Source of the DNA: Streptomyces sp. B21-083
GTDB lineage: Bacteria; Actinomycetota; Actinomycetes; Streptomycetales; Streptomycetaceae
DNA length: 64,000 nt
NCBI RefSeq assembly: GCF_036898825.1
Contig: NZ_JARUND010000001.1
Coordinates: 2,728,001-2,792,000 of the forward strand
Reading direction: 5' to 3'
Of the stretch, positions 1 to 8,816 are shown piece after piece. The position numbers and the translations under genes were made by a program. A model generated the notes under the pieces. It saw only the letters and a program-made list of their open reading frames with translations. It did no database searches and was not told the origin of the DNA. Position 1 is the first letter of the stretch. Each line of letters opens with the position of its first letter.

Positions 1-431
1 GCATCGACCGTGGACAGACGCAGGTTGTGCCGGAACGAGCCGTCTCCGAGAAGAAGACCGAACAGGTAGGGATCGAGAGGCAGCCCGCAGTCGTCTCCGA
101 GATCGACCGGGGTGACTGCCGGGAGATACCACTTCGACGATCCGTTGGCCTTGAACGTGTCCAGCCGAATTTCTCGAGTCGTCATGACCTTGGGAGCCTG
201 GCCACGGTGCCATCCGCAACTCGTGCCGACGATCCAGAGATGCTCGTCGTCGGACTCGACGGAACTGCCGTCCGAAAGGACCAAGCGCCAGACATCACGC
301 TCGCCTTGTGGAAAGAGGCCGTCGATCAGCGCGATCTCCCCGTTGGGCACGACGATCTCGTCACCGACCCTCAGGTCCCCCATACGGCGGAAACCAACAG
401 GGGTGAGGACGAGTGAGTCGAGAGGCTGAGC
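1..431 (-). mobile_element. Intein in the RecG Walker A motif, class 3-like, with LAGLIDADG endonuclease start (partial)
   Basis: The insertion begins at Ala315 of the recG frame, directly after GEVGSGK, at the point where a RecG would have Thr. Intein block A is visible (AQPLDSLVLTPVGFRRMGDL, then RVGDEIV). A block B follows with DDEHLW: His at the B:10 position and Trp at B:12. The first residue is Ala rather than Cys or Ser. A non-nucleophilic first residue plus the B-block Trp is the published signature of class 3 inteins (WCT motif); the Cys of block F and Thr of block G would lie beyond the window. About 143 intein residues are present. Near the edge PYLFGLLLGDGSF resembles the first LAGLIDADG (DOD) endonuclease motif, so this is probably a full-size intein able to home. 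Confidence 0.88.
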
Positions 432-1373
432 CTTGCCCGAGCCCACCTCTCCCTGCAGCAACCGATGCATCGGATGCTCCGCCGCCAGGTCGTCGAAGAT
501 CTCCTTGGAGACCTTCTGCTGGCCCTCTGTGAGGGTGAAGGGGAGTTTCGCGTCGAAGGCGGTGAGAATGCCGTCCGGGGACGGTTTGCGGGGCACCGCC
601 GGGAGTTGGGCGTCCGCGTGGCGGCGGCGGGCCAGGGCGACCTGGAGGACGAACGCCTCGTCCCACTTGAGGCGGGTGCGCGCCTCCTCGATGTCGGCCT
701 TGGTGTGCGGGCGGTGGATCTTCAGTAGGGCCTCGGGGAGGGTGGCCAGGCCCCTGCCCTCCCGAAGGGAGGGGGGCAGCGGGTCGACGGCGTCCTGGGC
801 GCTGAGCAGGACCGTCTGGACCGACTTGGCGATCTTCCAGGACTCCAGTTTCGCGGTGGCCGGGTACATCGGGATCAGGGCGCCCGCCCAGGAGTCGACG
901 GCCTCCGCCGCCTCGTCTGTGTCGCCGCGCAGCAACTCGTACGCCGGATGGGCCAGCTGGAGGCGGCGGTTGAAGACCGAGACCTTGCCGGCGAACAGGG
1001 CGCGGGTGCCGGGGAGGAGTTCCTTGTGGGGTTTGTGGACTCCGTGGCCGAAGAAGACCAGTTGGATCCGGCCGCTGCCGTCTGTGATGGTGACTTCCAG
1101 GCGCTGGCCCTTGCCCCGGGGGGCCTTGGAGGACGCGAAGGTGTGCAGGCGGGCGTCGGCCACCTGGGCGACCACGGTCACGTGCTCGTCCATGGGGAGG
1201 TCGGCCAGGTGGGTGAGCTGGCCCCGCTCCTCGTATCTGCGCGGATAGTGGTGCAGGAGGTCGCCGACGGTGTGCAGGCCGAGGTGCTCGGCCATCACCT
1301 TCGCGGTGGCGGGGCCGAGCACTGACTTCAGCTGTTGTTTCAGGGGTTCTTCCAGTGCGGGCACGAGATCCAT
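1..1373 (-). CDS. recG: RecG ATP-dependent DNA helicase, N-terminal part, interrupted by an intein (runs off left edge)
   Basis: RecG reverses and remodels replication forks and Holliday junctions. Translation from the ATG at 1373 begins MDLVPALEEP and continues through the N-terminal wedge/OB region (about residues 50-170) to the helicase P-loop. The Walker A motif GEVGSGK occupies residues 308-314. The expected Thr does not follow Lys314: from residue 315 the sequence becomes an intein (separate entry) that continues to the window edge, so the rest of the helicase lies outside. The frame is open throughout, with no frameshift. The gene is divergent from the HSP90-family gene at 1546 across 172 bp. 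Identity as RecG is secure from the N-terminal sequence and P-loop context. Confidence 0.9.
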   Translation of the reverse strand, partial: MDLVPALEEPLKQQLKSVLGPATAKVMAEHLGLHTVGDLLHHYPRRYEERGQLTHLADLPMDEHVTVVAQVADARLHTFASSKAPRGKGQRLEVTITDGSGRIQLVFFGHGVHKPHKELLPGTRALFAGKVSVFNRRLQLAHPAYELLRGDTDEAAEAVDSWAGALIPMYPATAKLESWKIAKSVQTVLLSAQDAVDPLPPSLREGRGLATLPEALLKIHRPHTKADIEEARTRLKWDEAFVLQVALARRRHADAQLPAVPRKPSPDGILTAFDAKLPFTLTEGQQKVSKEIFDDLAAEHPMHRLLQGEVGSGKAQPLDSLVLTPVGFRRMGDLRVGDEIVVPNGEIALIDGLFPQGERDVWRLVLSDGSSVESDDEHLWIVGTSCGWHRGQAPKVMTTREIRLDTFKANGSSKWYLPAVTPVDLGDDCGLPLDPYLFGLLLGDGSFRHNLRLSTVD

Positions 1374-1545
1374 TGCACACCACGCCACTGACATTGCCGT
1401 ATACGTACTCAGAATCCGCTGGTCAGACGGCTCGTTCCGGGCCTAGGATGGCGCGCCCCCGGCCATCCCCGCGGTCACCGCCTCACCGGGACCGCCCGAC
1501 CCCGCGCCGTCGCCAGAACCTGGTCCCCCCTCCGGCGCTGCGACG

Positions 1546-3399
1546 ATGGACTCCCAGACCTCACAGTCATCCCAGGCACCCCAGTCCCCGCATACGTTCC
1601 AGGTCGACCTGCGCGGCCTCGTGGACCTGCTCTCCCATCACCTCTACTCCAGCCCCAGGGTCTATCTGCGCGAGCTGCTGCAGAACGCCGTGGACGCGAT
1701 CACGGCCCGGCGCGCCGAGCAGCCCGACGCCCCTGCGCGGGTGCGGCTGTACGCGGAGGGCGGCACCCTGCGGGTCGAGGACTCCGGGGTCGGTCTCACC
1801 GAGGCGGACGTGCACAACCTCCTCGCGACCATCGGCCGCAGTTCCAAGCGGGCGGATCCGGGCGGCATCCAGGAAGCGCGTTCGGAGTTCCTCGGCCAGT
1901 TCGGCATCGGGCTGCTGGCCTGTTTCGTCGTGGCCGAGCGGATCAGGGTCGTCAGCCGCAGTGCCCGTACGCCGGACGCGCCGCCCGTGGAGTGGACGGC
2001 CGCGGACGACGGTTCGTACACCGTGCGCACGCTGCCCGACGAGGCCCGGCCGGAACCGGGCACCACCGTGCACCTGGTGGCGCGGCCCGGGGCCGGCGAG
2101 TGGCTCACCGAGGCGCGTGTGCTGGCGCTGGCGCGGGACTTCGGGTCGCTGCTGCCGTACGACGTGCGGGTGGGCGACGAGGCCGTCACCGATCTGCCGG
2201 CGCCCTGGAACCGTCCGTATCCGTCGCCCGCCACCCGAAGGGTGGCCCTTCAGCGGCACTGTCACGACCTGTTCGGGTTCACGCCGCTGGACTCGATCGA
2301 CCTGGACGTGCCGCTCGCCGGGATCCGCGGGGTGGCGTACGTCCTGCCGTCCTCCGTGAGTCCGGCGCAGCGAGCGAGTCACCGGGTGCATCTGAAGGGC
2401 ATGCTGCTCACCGAGCGGGCCGAACAGCTGCTGCCCGACTGGGCGTTCTTCGTGCGGTGCGTGCTCGACACCGACAGTCTGCGGCCGACGGCCTCACGCG
2501 AGTCGCTGTACGAGGACGAGACGCTGGCCGCCGTACGGGAGGCACTGGGCGAAAGGATTCGCTCCTGGCTGACCGGGCTCGCCGCCGGGGACCCCGAGCG
2601 GCTGGCCGCGTTCCTGTCGGTGCACCACTTGGGGGTCAAGTCCCTGGCCAGGCACGACAAGGAGATGCTGCGCACGATGCTGCCGTGGCTCCCCTTCGAG
2701 ACGACCGACGGGCAGTTGTCGCTGGAGGAGTTCGCGCAGCGCCACCCGGTGATCCACTTCACGCGGACCGTCGAGGAGTACCGGCAGGTCGCGCCGATCG
2801 CGTCCGCGCAGGGCGTCGGTGTCGTCAACGGCGGCTACACGTACGACAGTGAGCTGATCGAGGCGCTGCCGTCGGTGCGCCCGGGGACCGTGGTCGCCGA
2901 GCTGGACGCCGACACCGTGACCGCGCACCTGGACTCGGTCGACCCGGCCGAGGAGCTGGCCCTGGCGGCGTTCCTGGGGGCCGCGCGCGCCAAACTCGAC
3001 CCCCTGGGGTGCGATGTCGTTCTGCGCGCCTTCCACCCGCTGTCGGTGCCCGCGCTGCACCTGGACGACCGGGCGGCCCGGCACGAACAGGCGCGCGCGG
3101 AGGCCGAGGAGCAGGCCGACGACCTGTGGGCCGGGATCCTCGGCTCCCTGCGGGGCAGCGCCCCGCGCGCGCGGCTGGTGCTCAACCATCTCAACCCGCT
3201 GATCCGGCGGATCAGTTCGCTGGAGGACCGGGAACTGATCGGCACCGCCACGGAGTCCCTGTACGGACAGGCTCTGCTCATGGCGCAGCGCCCGCTGCGG
3301 CCCGCGGACTCCGCGCTGCTGAACCGTGCGTTCATCGGCCTCCTGGAGTGGGCCACCCACAGCGATCCCACGGAGCCCACGGAGGACGGCCGGCGATGA
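1546..3399 (+). CDS. HSP90-family (HtpG-like) molecular chaperone
   Basis: This 617-residue cytosolic GHKL ATPase is related to HtpG. The N-terminal ATP-binding Bergerat fold shows the E-x3-N box LRELLQNAVDA (Glu43, Asn47), the G1 box DSGVGL starting at Asp79 and GQFGIG at 117-122. Middle and C-terminal regions have HSP90-like order, including RESLYED-type sequence after the middle domain. The length matches actinobacterial HSP90-family proteins. Its stop overlaps the start of the downstream TPR gene (ATGA at 3396), so the two are almost certainly co-translated. The client is unknown; pairing with a TPR protein is reminiscent of eukaryotic Hsp90 co-chaperones, but that parallel is inference. 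The ATG at 1546 was chosen because the conserved domain begins about 18 residues later. Confidence 0.85.
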   Translation: MDSQTSQSSQAPQSPHTFQVDLRGLVDLLSHHLYSSPRVYLRELLQNAVDAITARRAEQPDAPARVRLYAEGGTLRVEDSGVGLTEADVHNLLATIGRSSKRADPGGIQEARSEFLGQFGIGLLACFVVAERIRVVSRSARTPDAPPVEWTAADDGSYTVRTLPDEARPEPGTTVHLVARPGAGEWLTEARVLALARDFGSLLPYDVRVGDEAVTDLPAPWNRPYPSPATRRVALQRHCHDLFGFTPLDSIDLDVPLAGIRGVAYVLPSSVSPAQRASHRVHLKGMLLTERAEQLLPDWAFFVRCVLDTDSLRPTASRESLYEDETLAAVREALGERIRSWLTGLAAGDPERLAAFLSVHHLGVKSLARHDKEMLRTMLPWLPFETTDGQLSLEEFAQRHPVIHFTRTVEEYRQVAPIASAQGVGVVNGGYTYDSELIEALPSVRPGTVVAELDADTVTAHLDSVDPAEELALAAFLGAARAKLDPLGCDVVLRAFHPLSVPALHLDDRAARHEQARAEAEEQADDLWAGILGSLRGSAPRARLVLNHLNPLIRRISSLEDRELIGTATESLYGQALLMAQRPLRPADSALLNRAFIGLLEWATHSDPTEPTEDGRR

Positions 3400-6353
3400 G
3401 TGAGATCAAGGACTTCGACGCCCTCCGCGAGGCCATGGCGCTGAACTCGGAGCAACCCGAGGGACCGGCCCGCAACGCGCGCGCGGAGCAGCTGCTGGTC
3501 GAGGCCGAGAAGCTGAGCATCCCGCTCGCCGTCATCGAGGCGCTCGGGCACCAGCTGAAGGCCTACAACTACAGCTCCGAGAAGGACAGGATGTTCGTCC
3601 CCTTCGCGCGTCTGCTGCGCATGTGGGACGAGCGGCCCGAGGACTTCGACGAGTACGAGGTCCACACGCTGCACTGGGTCTTCAAGTGGATGACCACGGG
3701 CATGCTGGACCAGCCGCACATCCCGTTGGCCTCCATCGAGAAGTGGCTCGGCGAGATGGAGCACCGCTACCGGCTCGCCGGGCACTCCGAACGGGCCGTG
3801 CGGAGCGCCGAGTTCAGTGTGGCCGCGCATGTCGGTGACCTGCCTCGTGCCGAACGGGCGTACGCCGCCTGGCTCGCCGCCGACCGCGACAGCATGGCCG
3901 ACTGCCACGCCTGCGAACTGCACAGTCAGGGCTGGTGGCAGACCGAGCGGGGCGCGGACGCCGAGGCTCTCGACCTGTGGCGGCCGGTCCTGGAGGGCGA
4001 GTTCACCTGCGCCCACGAACCGCACACCGTCCTGGCGTCCTCCCTGGGCCCGCTGCTGCGTCTGGGCCGGCTGGACGAGGCCCGCGCGCATCATCTGCGG
4101 GGCTTCCGGCTGGTGCGGCCCATGGAGAGCATGCGGGCCGCGTACGCGGACCACGTCGAGTTCTGCGCGCTGACCGGCAACGAGGCGCGCGCGCTGGAAC
4201 TGCTCGCGGAGCGTCCCGCGTACTTCACGGACTCCGGGCAGCCGCGCAGCCAGATGGACTTCCTGGCCGCCGTGACCCTCCTCATGGACCGGCTCACCGG
4301 CCTGGGTATGGGCACCCAGTCGGTGCCCGGACCGGCCGGGCGGGCCTGGACGGCCGGTGAACTCGCCGTCCACGCGCGTGCGGAGGCCCTTTCCCTGTCG
4401 GCGCGTTTCGACCTGCGCAACGGCACGTCGTCCGTGGGTGACGACATCCGCGCGCGCATGGACCAGGCTCCCCTGGTGGACCGCCTGCCGCTGGGTGTGC
4501 GCGCGGCGAGGGGTGTCCCTGCTCCCCGCAAGGCTCCCGCCGAGTCCGTGCTGTCCCCGGACACGGTGGAGAAGCAGGCCGCCGCCCCGGACGATCTGCC
4601 CGCGCTGCTCGCCGACGCGCGCCGCATGTCCCACGCGTTGCTTCCGCACGCGATGGAGGCGTGGGCGGCCGTCTGGCGGGCCGCCGAGGGTGTGGACCTA
4701 CCGGCGGCCGACAGGGCGGAGATCGTCGACCACAGGGCCATGGAAGGCGGTCCTGAGGGCATCGCGCTCTTCGAGCGGGCCGCCGAGCTGTACGCCGAGG
4801 CGGGCGACCCCGGCGAGGCCCTGGCCGCCCGCGCCCGCGCCGCGTACGCCCGCGCTCTCGACGGCGACCTCGACGCGGCCCTGGACGCCGTCTCCGAGCC
4901 GTACGAGGAGGTCCTCGCGCTCTACTCCGACGAGAGCACCGGCGTACGCCAGGCCGCGGCCGTCCTGATGGGACGCGCCCGCGTCCTCATGCGGCAGGTC
5001 GAGGAGGCCGGCACCGACCAGGCCCTGGCCGCCGCCGAGAACGCCGTACGGGAGCTGCTGGCGCTCGTCGACGGGCACGCCGGGGACGATGTGCGGCTCG
5101 CCTCACGCGGCGCGGAGGCACAGGCGATGCTCGGGGAGCTGGCGACGCGCACCGGGGACCTCGCGGGGGCGGCGGAACTGTTCACGTGGGCCACGGACGC
5201 GTTCGTCGCGGCGGGGCTGCCGTGGTTCGCGGTGGAGTACGAGGCCCGGCTGGCCGGGCTCGCCCACCACCTCGGCGACATCGCCGGGGCCGAGCGGGCG
5301 CTGCGCGGGGCCCTGGAGCACGGCGGGGCGTATCTGGAGGCGGCGGGCCAGGCCCAGCTGAACCTGCAGCTCGCCGAGATCCTCGGGACGCGCGGCGAGG
5401 TCACCGAGGCGGCGGACCGCGCGCTGGAGGCCGCGCACTGGGCCGACGAGGCGGGCGAGGGCCCGACCCTGGGCGCCTGGGCCCGGCATCTGCTCGGCGG
5501 TTTCCTGCTGCGGCAGGGCCGGTGGGCGGAGGCGGCCGAGGTGCTGGAGTCCGCGCTGCCCGACCTCAGCAGCGAAACACACGGCGACGGCGCGGTCGTA
5601 CAGACGCTGTGGTGGCTCGGCGACTGTCTGGGCGAGCTGGGCGAGCACCGGGAGTCCGCCGAACGCCGGCTGAAGGCCGCGGAGATCGCCCGGCACTGGC
5701 CCGAGCAGCAGGACCACGCGACGCTCGCCCACCTCGCCGCCGAGTCCCTCGGCCAGGCCGGGCTGCCCGCCGAGGCGGACCAGGCCTACGAACGTGCCGG
5801 CGAACTGTGGCGCTCGCTCGGCAACGTGCACGGCCTGGTGCGTGCCCTGCGCGCCCGCGCGTGGCTCGCGCTGCGCATGGACGCGGGTCTCGGCGGGGCC
5901 CGGCGACGGATGGCGGACGCGGTGCGGGAGTGCGCGCAGGCCCTGTCCGAGGCGGAGGACCTGGAGTCCCGCGAGCGGCTCGGCGCCGAACTCGCCCACA
6001 CCCACCGCCAGTTCGGCGACCTGCTGGGGCGCTCCGCCGCCGAGGACGCCGAGGACGGCGCGATCGAGGCCGCGTTCGAGGAGGCGCTGGCCCAGATGAC
6101 GAGGGCCATCGCCGTGTTCTCGTCCCTCGGCGAGGAGGGCCTGCACGGCCGCACCGGCGCCGAACTGGCCGCCGGCTGGCTGGAGGCGGACCTGAGCCGC
6201 CCGTCGGAGGCGGCGGCCCGCGCGCGCGGAGTACTGACCGCGTACGAGAAGGCCCAGGACGACTCCGACGAGGAGGAGGCCGAGACGGTACGGGCCCGGC
6301 GCGCCGAGGCGGAACAGATGCTGCAGCTCATGGAGGAACAGGAGACCGACTAG
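3396..6353 (+). CDS. Large tetratricopeptide repeat (TPR) protein coupled to HSP90-family gene
   Basis: A 985-residue protein starting at the ATG at 3396, which overlaps the preceding stop by ATGA, implying translational coupling. The frame is also open further upstream inside the HSP90 gene, but that extension is shadow sequence. The body is alpha-helical and dominated by degenerate TPR-like units, alanine- and glutamate-rich with recurring A-x3-A...L-x-A-G patterns, especially after residue 450. No signal peptide, membrane helix or catalytic motif is seen. TPR arrays bind proteins, so a scaffold or co-chaperone for the HSP90-family partner is the natural inference. Biological role unknown. 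Confidence 0.8.
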   Translation: MSEIKDFDALREAMALNSEQPEGPARNARAEQLLVEAEKLSIPLAVIEALGHQLKAYNYSSEKDRMFVPFARLLRMWDERPEDFDEYEVHTLHWVFKWMTTGMLDQPHIPLASIEKWLGEMEHRYRLAGHSERAVRSAEFSVAAHVGDLPRAERAYAAWLAADRDSMADCHACELHSQGWWQTERGADAEALDLWRPVLEGEFTCAHEPHTVLASSLGPLLRLGRLDEARAHHLRGFRLVRPMESMRAAYADHVEFCALTGNEARALELLAERPAYFTDSGQPRSQMDFLAAVTLLMDRLTGLGMGTQSVPGPAGRAWTAGELAVHARAEALSLSARFDLRNGTSSVGDDIRARMDQAPLVDRLPLGVRAARGVPAPRKAPAESVLSPDTVEKQAAAPDDLPALLADARRMSHALLPHAMEAWAAVWRAAEGVDLPAADRAEIVDHRAMEGGPEGIALFERAAELYAEAGDPGEALAARARAAYARALDGDLDAALDAVSEPYEEVLALYSDESTGVRQAAAVLMGRARVLMRQVEEAGTDQALAAAENAVRELLALVDGHAGDDVRLASRGAEAQAMLGELATRTGDLAGAAELFTWATDAFVAAGLPWFAVEYEARLAGLAHHLGDIAGAERALRGALEHGGAYLEAAGQAQLNLQLAEILGTRGEVTEAADRALEAAHWADEAGEGPTLGAWARHLLGGFLLRQGRWAEAAEVLESALPDLSSETHGDGAVVQTLWWLGDCLGELGEHRESAERRLKAAEIARHWPEQQDHATLAHLAAESLGQAGLPAEADQAYERAGELWRSLGNVHGLVRALRARAWLALRMDAGLGGARRRMADAVRECAQALSEAEDLESRERLGAELAHTHRQFGDLLGRSAAEDAEDGAIEAAFEEALAQMTRAIAVFSSLGEEGLHGRTGAELAAGWLEADLSRPSEAAARARGVLTAYEKAQDDSDEEEAETVRARRAEAEQMLQLMEEQETD

Positions 6354-6404
6354 CACCCTTTCAGCGCCGGCCCGCACCTTCAGCCCGTCCGGCGTTTGAG
6401 GACG

Positions 6405-6480
6405 AGCGCTTTCGGCGCGAAAGGGGGGTCTGGGGGCGCAGCCCCCAGGAACGGGATGGGACGGGTAGGGGCGGCGGGGG
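6405..6480 (+). repeat. Dispersed Streptomyces intergenic repeat, copy 1, with hairpin
   Basis: G-rich sequence containing CTGGGGGCGCAGCCCCCAG followed by a GGGATGGGACGGGTAGGGG-type stretch. The same sequence family recurs in the opposite orientation at 49045-49115 (CCCTTACCCGTCCCATCC, then GGGGGC...GCCCCC). Such intergenic palindromic elements are common in Streptomyces genomes. Here it sits between the convergent TPR and DAK genes. Confidence 0.7.
6430..6448. terminator. Hairpin between convergent TPR and DAK-family genes
   Basis: Perfect 8-bp stem CTGGGGGC / GCCCCCAG with a 3-base loop, without a T-run. It lies between two convergent genes, so it could end transcription from both sides. 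Confidence 0.5.
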
Positions 6481-6516
6481 CGAGAAAACCCCACGCCCGC
6501 CCCCGCGCACCCGCCC

Positions 6517-8256
6517 TCACTCCACCCCGATGAGCAGCAACGCCCCCTGCCGTCCCCCCCGGTACACGACGGTGTCAACGGCCAGGTACGCCTCCCGGAC
6601 CCGCCCTTCGAGGTGGGCCGCGATCGCCTCCGGCGCCTCGTCACCGAGCACGAGGGTGACCATCTCGCCGCCCGCCTGGAGCATCCGGTCGATGACGGCC
6701 TCCGCGGTGGCCGCGAGGTCCGAGCCGATCACGGCGACGTCGCCGTCGATGAGGCCGAGGACGTCGCCGGTCTGGCAGATGCCGGCCATCGTCCAGGACT
6801 GGCGTTCCGCGACGGCGAGTTCGGCGTAGCGGGTCGCCCCGGCCGCGGAGGTCATGGCGACGACATCCTCGTCGAACCGGCGTTCCGGTTCGTGCACGGC
6901 GAGCGCGGCGATGCCCTGGACCGCCGAGCGCGTCGGGATCAGGGCCACGCGGATGCCTTCCGTGCGGGCCTGTTCGGCCGCCGCGGCGGCGGTGTGGCGC
7001 AGGTCGGCGTCGTTGGGCAGCAGCACGACCTCGCGCGCGTGGGCGCGCCGTACCGCCTCGACGAGTTCCCCGCTGGCCGGCGGCTCCCCGGGTCGCGCGA
7101 GCACGGTGGTGGCCCCGGCCTCGCCGTACAGCCCGGCCAGCCCCTCCCCGGGCACCACGGCCACGACGGCCCGCTGCACCCGCTCCCGGGGCGGCCGTCC
7201 GACGCCACCGGTGTGGACGTCGCCGACCGCGAAGTGCGTGATCCGGATCCGGTGGGGCCGCCCCGCCTCGACACCTGCCTCCACGGCGGCGCCCGCGTCG
7301 TCGACATGGACGTGGACGTTCCACAGCCCGTCTCCCCCGACCACCACGAGCGAGTCCCCGAGCCGGTCGAGCCGCTCCCGGAGCCGCGCGACGGCCGCGT
7401 CCTCGGCCTCCAGGAGGTAGATGACCTCGAAGGCGGGCCCGGAGGCATCGTCCACACGCTCGTCGGGTCCGGCGGGAGCCGGCGCCTCGACCACCTCGGA
7501 AACCATCTCGGACCGAGCGGGCACGCGCACGCGTACCGCCCCCGCCGCTCCCGCTGTCCCCGTCGGGCCGCCTCCCGGCGCCTCCCCCGTGAACGTCTCC
7601 ACCAGCGCCCCGATGACCGCCACCAGTCCCCGCCCGCCCGCGTCCACGACGCCCGCGCGCCCCAGGACGGCCAGCTGGCCCGGGGTCGCGGCCAGCGCGG
7701 CCGAGGCACCCTCGTACGCGGCTCTGGCCACCGCCCCGCAGTCGCCCCCCGCCTCCGTCGCGGCGTCGGCGGCGGCCTCGGCGACGGTGAGGACCGTGCC
7801 CTCGACCGGGTGGGCCACGGCCTGCCGGGCGGCGTCGGCCGCGCGCCGCAGGGCCAGGCACAGGCCGGGGCCGTCGAGATGGGCGCCCGGACCGTCCGCC
7901 TCGGCGACCAGCACCTGGGACATACCGCGCAGCAGCTGCGCCAGGATCGTGCCGGAGTTGCCGCGCGCCCCAATCAGCGCCCCGTGGGCCATCGCCCGGG
8001 CCGCGTCAGCGGGTGTGGGGGCCCCAGCGGTACCGGCCGGTCCCGACCCCGTCTCGTGCCCGGCGAAGGCCGCCTCGACCGCCGCGTACGCCGATTCCAG
8101 CGTCAGATAGAGGTTGGTGCCGGTGTCGCCGTCGGCCACGGGGTAGACATTGATCGCGTCGATCTCCTCGCGCGCCCGCCCGAGCGCGGCCAGCGCGAGT
8201 CCGCACCAGGTGCGCACCGCGAGAGCATCGAAGAATGTCTGCGGCACCTGCGGCAC
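6517..8256 (-). CDS. DAK-domain (DhaL-fold) protein, FakA/YloV family
   Basis: A 579-residue protein with an N-terminal DhaL-like kinase domain. The metal/nucleotide-binding segment NVYPVADGDTGTN spans residues 36-48 with Asp42 and Asp44, followed by ARGNSGTI and VDAGGRGLV. The C-terminal half matches the FakA/YloV extension. In Firmicutes FakA phosphorylates fatty acids bound by FakB (DegV) proteins; in Streptomyces the gene sits conserved next to recG and the substrate is not established. No fakB/degV gene is visible in this window. It converges with the TPR gene and diverges from rpmB. Family assignment is firm, fatty-acid kinase activity is inference. Confidence 0.85.
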   Translation of the reverse strand: MPQVPQTFFDALAVRTWCGLALAALGRAREEIDAINVYPVADGDTGTNLYLTLESAYAAVEAAFAGHETGSGPAGTAGAPTPADAARAMAHGALIGARGNSGTILAQLLRGMSQVLVAEADGPGAHLDGPGLCLALRRAADAARQAVAHPVEGTVLTVAEAAADAATEAGGDCGAVARAAYEGASAALAATPGQLAVLGRAGVVDAGGRGLVAVIGALVETFTGEAPGGGPTGTAGAAGAVRVRVPARSEMVSEVVEAPAPAGPDERVDDASGPAFEVIYLLEAEDAAVARLRERLDRLGDSLVVVGGDGLWNVHVHVDDAGAAVEAGVEAGRPHRIRITHFAVGDVHTGGVGRPPRERVQRAVVAVVPGEGLAGLYGEAGATTVLARPGEPPASGELVEAVRRAHAREVVLLPNDADLRHTAAAAAEQARTEGIRVALIPTRSAVQGIAALAVHEPERRFDEDVVAMTSAAGATRYAELAVAERQSWTMAGICQTGDVLGLIDGDVAVIGSDLAATAEAVIDRMLQAGGEMVTLVLGDEAPEAIAAHLEGRVREAYLAVDTVVYRGGRQGALLLIGVE

Positions 8257-8533
8257 CTGCGCCTCCTTGAGCTGCTGGACGTGGCACGCAGCGTAGACCC
8301 CGGGTGAATGCCGGGTGGCCCGGGGCCGGGAGTGAAGCCCTGATCAGCCATGGTAGTTTCGTTGTACTGGCGCAGTCGTTGTATGCTGCTCCGGTTGCCC
8401 GATCGAGACAGCCATCCCAGATGGTCGTCACACATCGGGCCTTCCTCCTGGCAGCGCCACTCAGATCCTCCGATCCTGATCCCGGCGTGCCGGGATCAAC
8501 CCGTAAGAGCATCTGAAGTCTTTGGAGTGACCC

Positions 8534-8719
8534 GTGGCTGCCAACTGCGACGTCTGCGGCAAGGGGCCGGGCTTCGGCAACAGCATCTCCCACTCGCACC
8601 GCCGTACACCCCGTCGCTGGAACCCGAACATCCAGCGCGTACGTACCGTGGTCAGTGGGACGCCGAAGCGCGTGAACGCTTGCACCTCGTGCATCAAGGC
8701 CGGCAAGGTCTCGCGCTGA
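8534..8719 (+). CDS. rpmB: 50S ribosomal protein L28 (zinc-binding form)
   Basis: A 61-residue ribosomal protein of the large subunit, translated from a GTG at 8534 with GGAGTGA just upstream. It carries two CxxC pairs (Cys5/Cys8 and Cys50/Cys53), the zinc-ribbon (C+) version of L28. Actinobacteria often also carry a Cys-free paralogue induced by zinc starvation; this copy is the zinc-replete housekeeping type. It is followed by a good intrinsic terminator and is monocistronic. Upstream, 277 bp separate it from the divergent DAK gene and must hold its promoter; no convincing -35/-10 pair was found there. Confidence 0.95.
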   Translation: MAANCDVCGKGPGFGNSISHSHRRTPRRWNPNIQRVRTVVSGTPKRVNACTSCIKAGKVSR

Positions 8720-8759
8720 CGATCAGCTAGCGCGCGGCCACTGCTGGTTCGCTGCACAG

Positions 8760-8789
8760 AGCCGGTCCACCTCGGTGGGCCGGCTTTTT
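8760..8789 (+). terminator. Rho-independent terminator of rpmB
   Basis: GCCGGTCCAC / GTGGGCCGGC stem (one G-T wobble) with loop CTCG, followed by TTTTT. It lies 40 bp after the rpmB stop and before the convergent thiD end at 8817. Confidence 0.85.
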
Positions 8790-8816
8790 GCCGTACCCGT
8801 AGGGAGCGGCTGCTCC

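Noticed and set aside
361..1383. A long minus-strand frame rich in Arg/Pro overlapping recG
   Set aside because: It is an alternative frame of recG, with shadow composition and no family; the recG frame reads as a clear helicase N-terminus.
3009..3395. N-terminal extension of the TPR protein
   Set aside because: Arg/Ala-rich sequence in a second frame of the HSP90 gene; the ATGA-coupled ATG at 3396 fits better.
8257..8533. A consensus promoter for rpmB (TTGTAC...TATGCT)
   Set aside because: The two hexamers are only 14 bp apart, too close for a standard sigma-70-type promoter.
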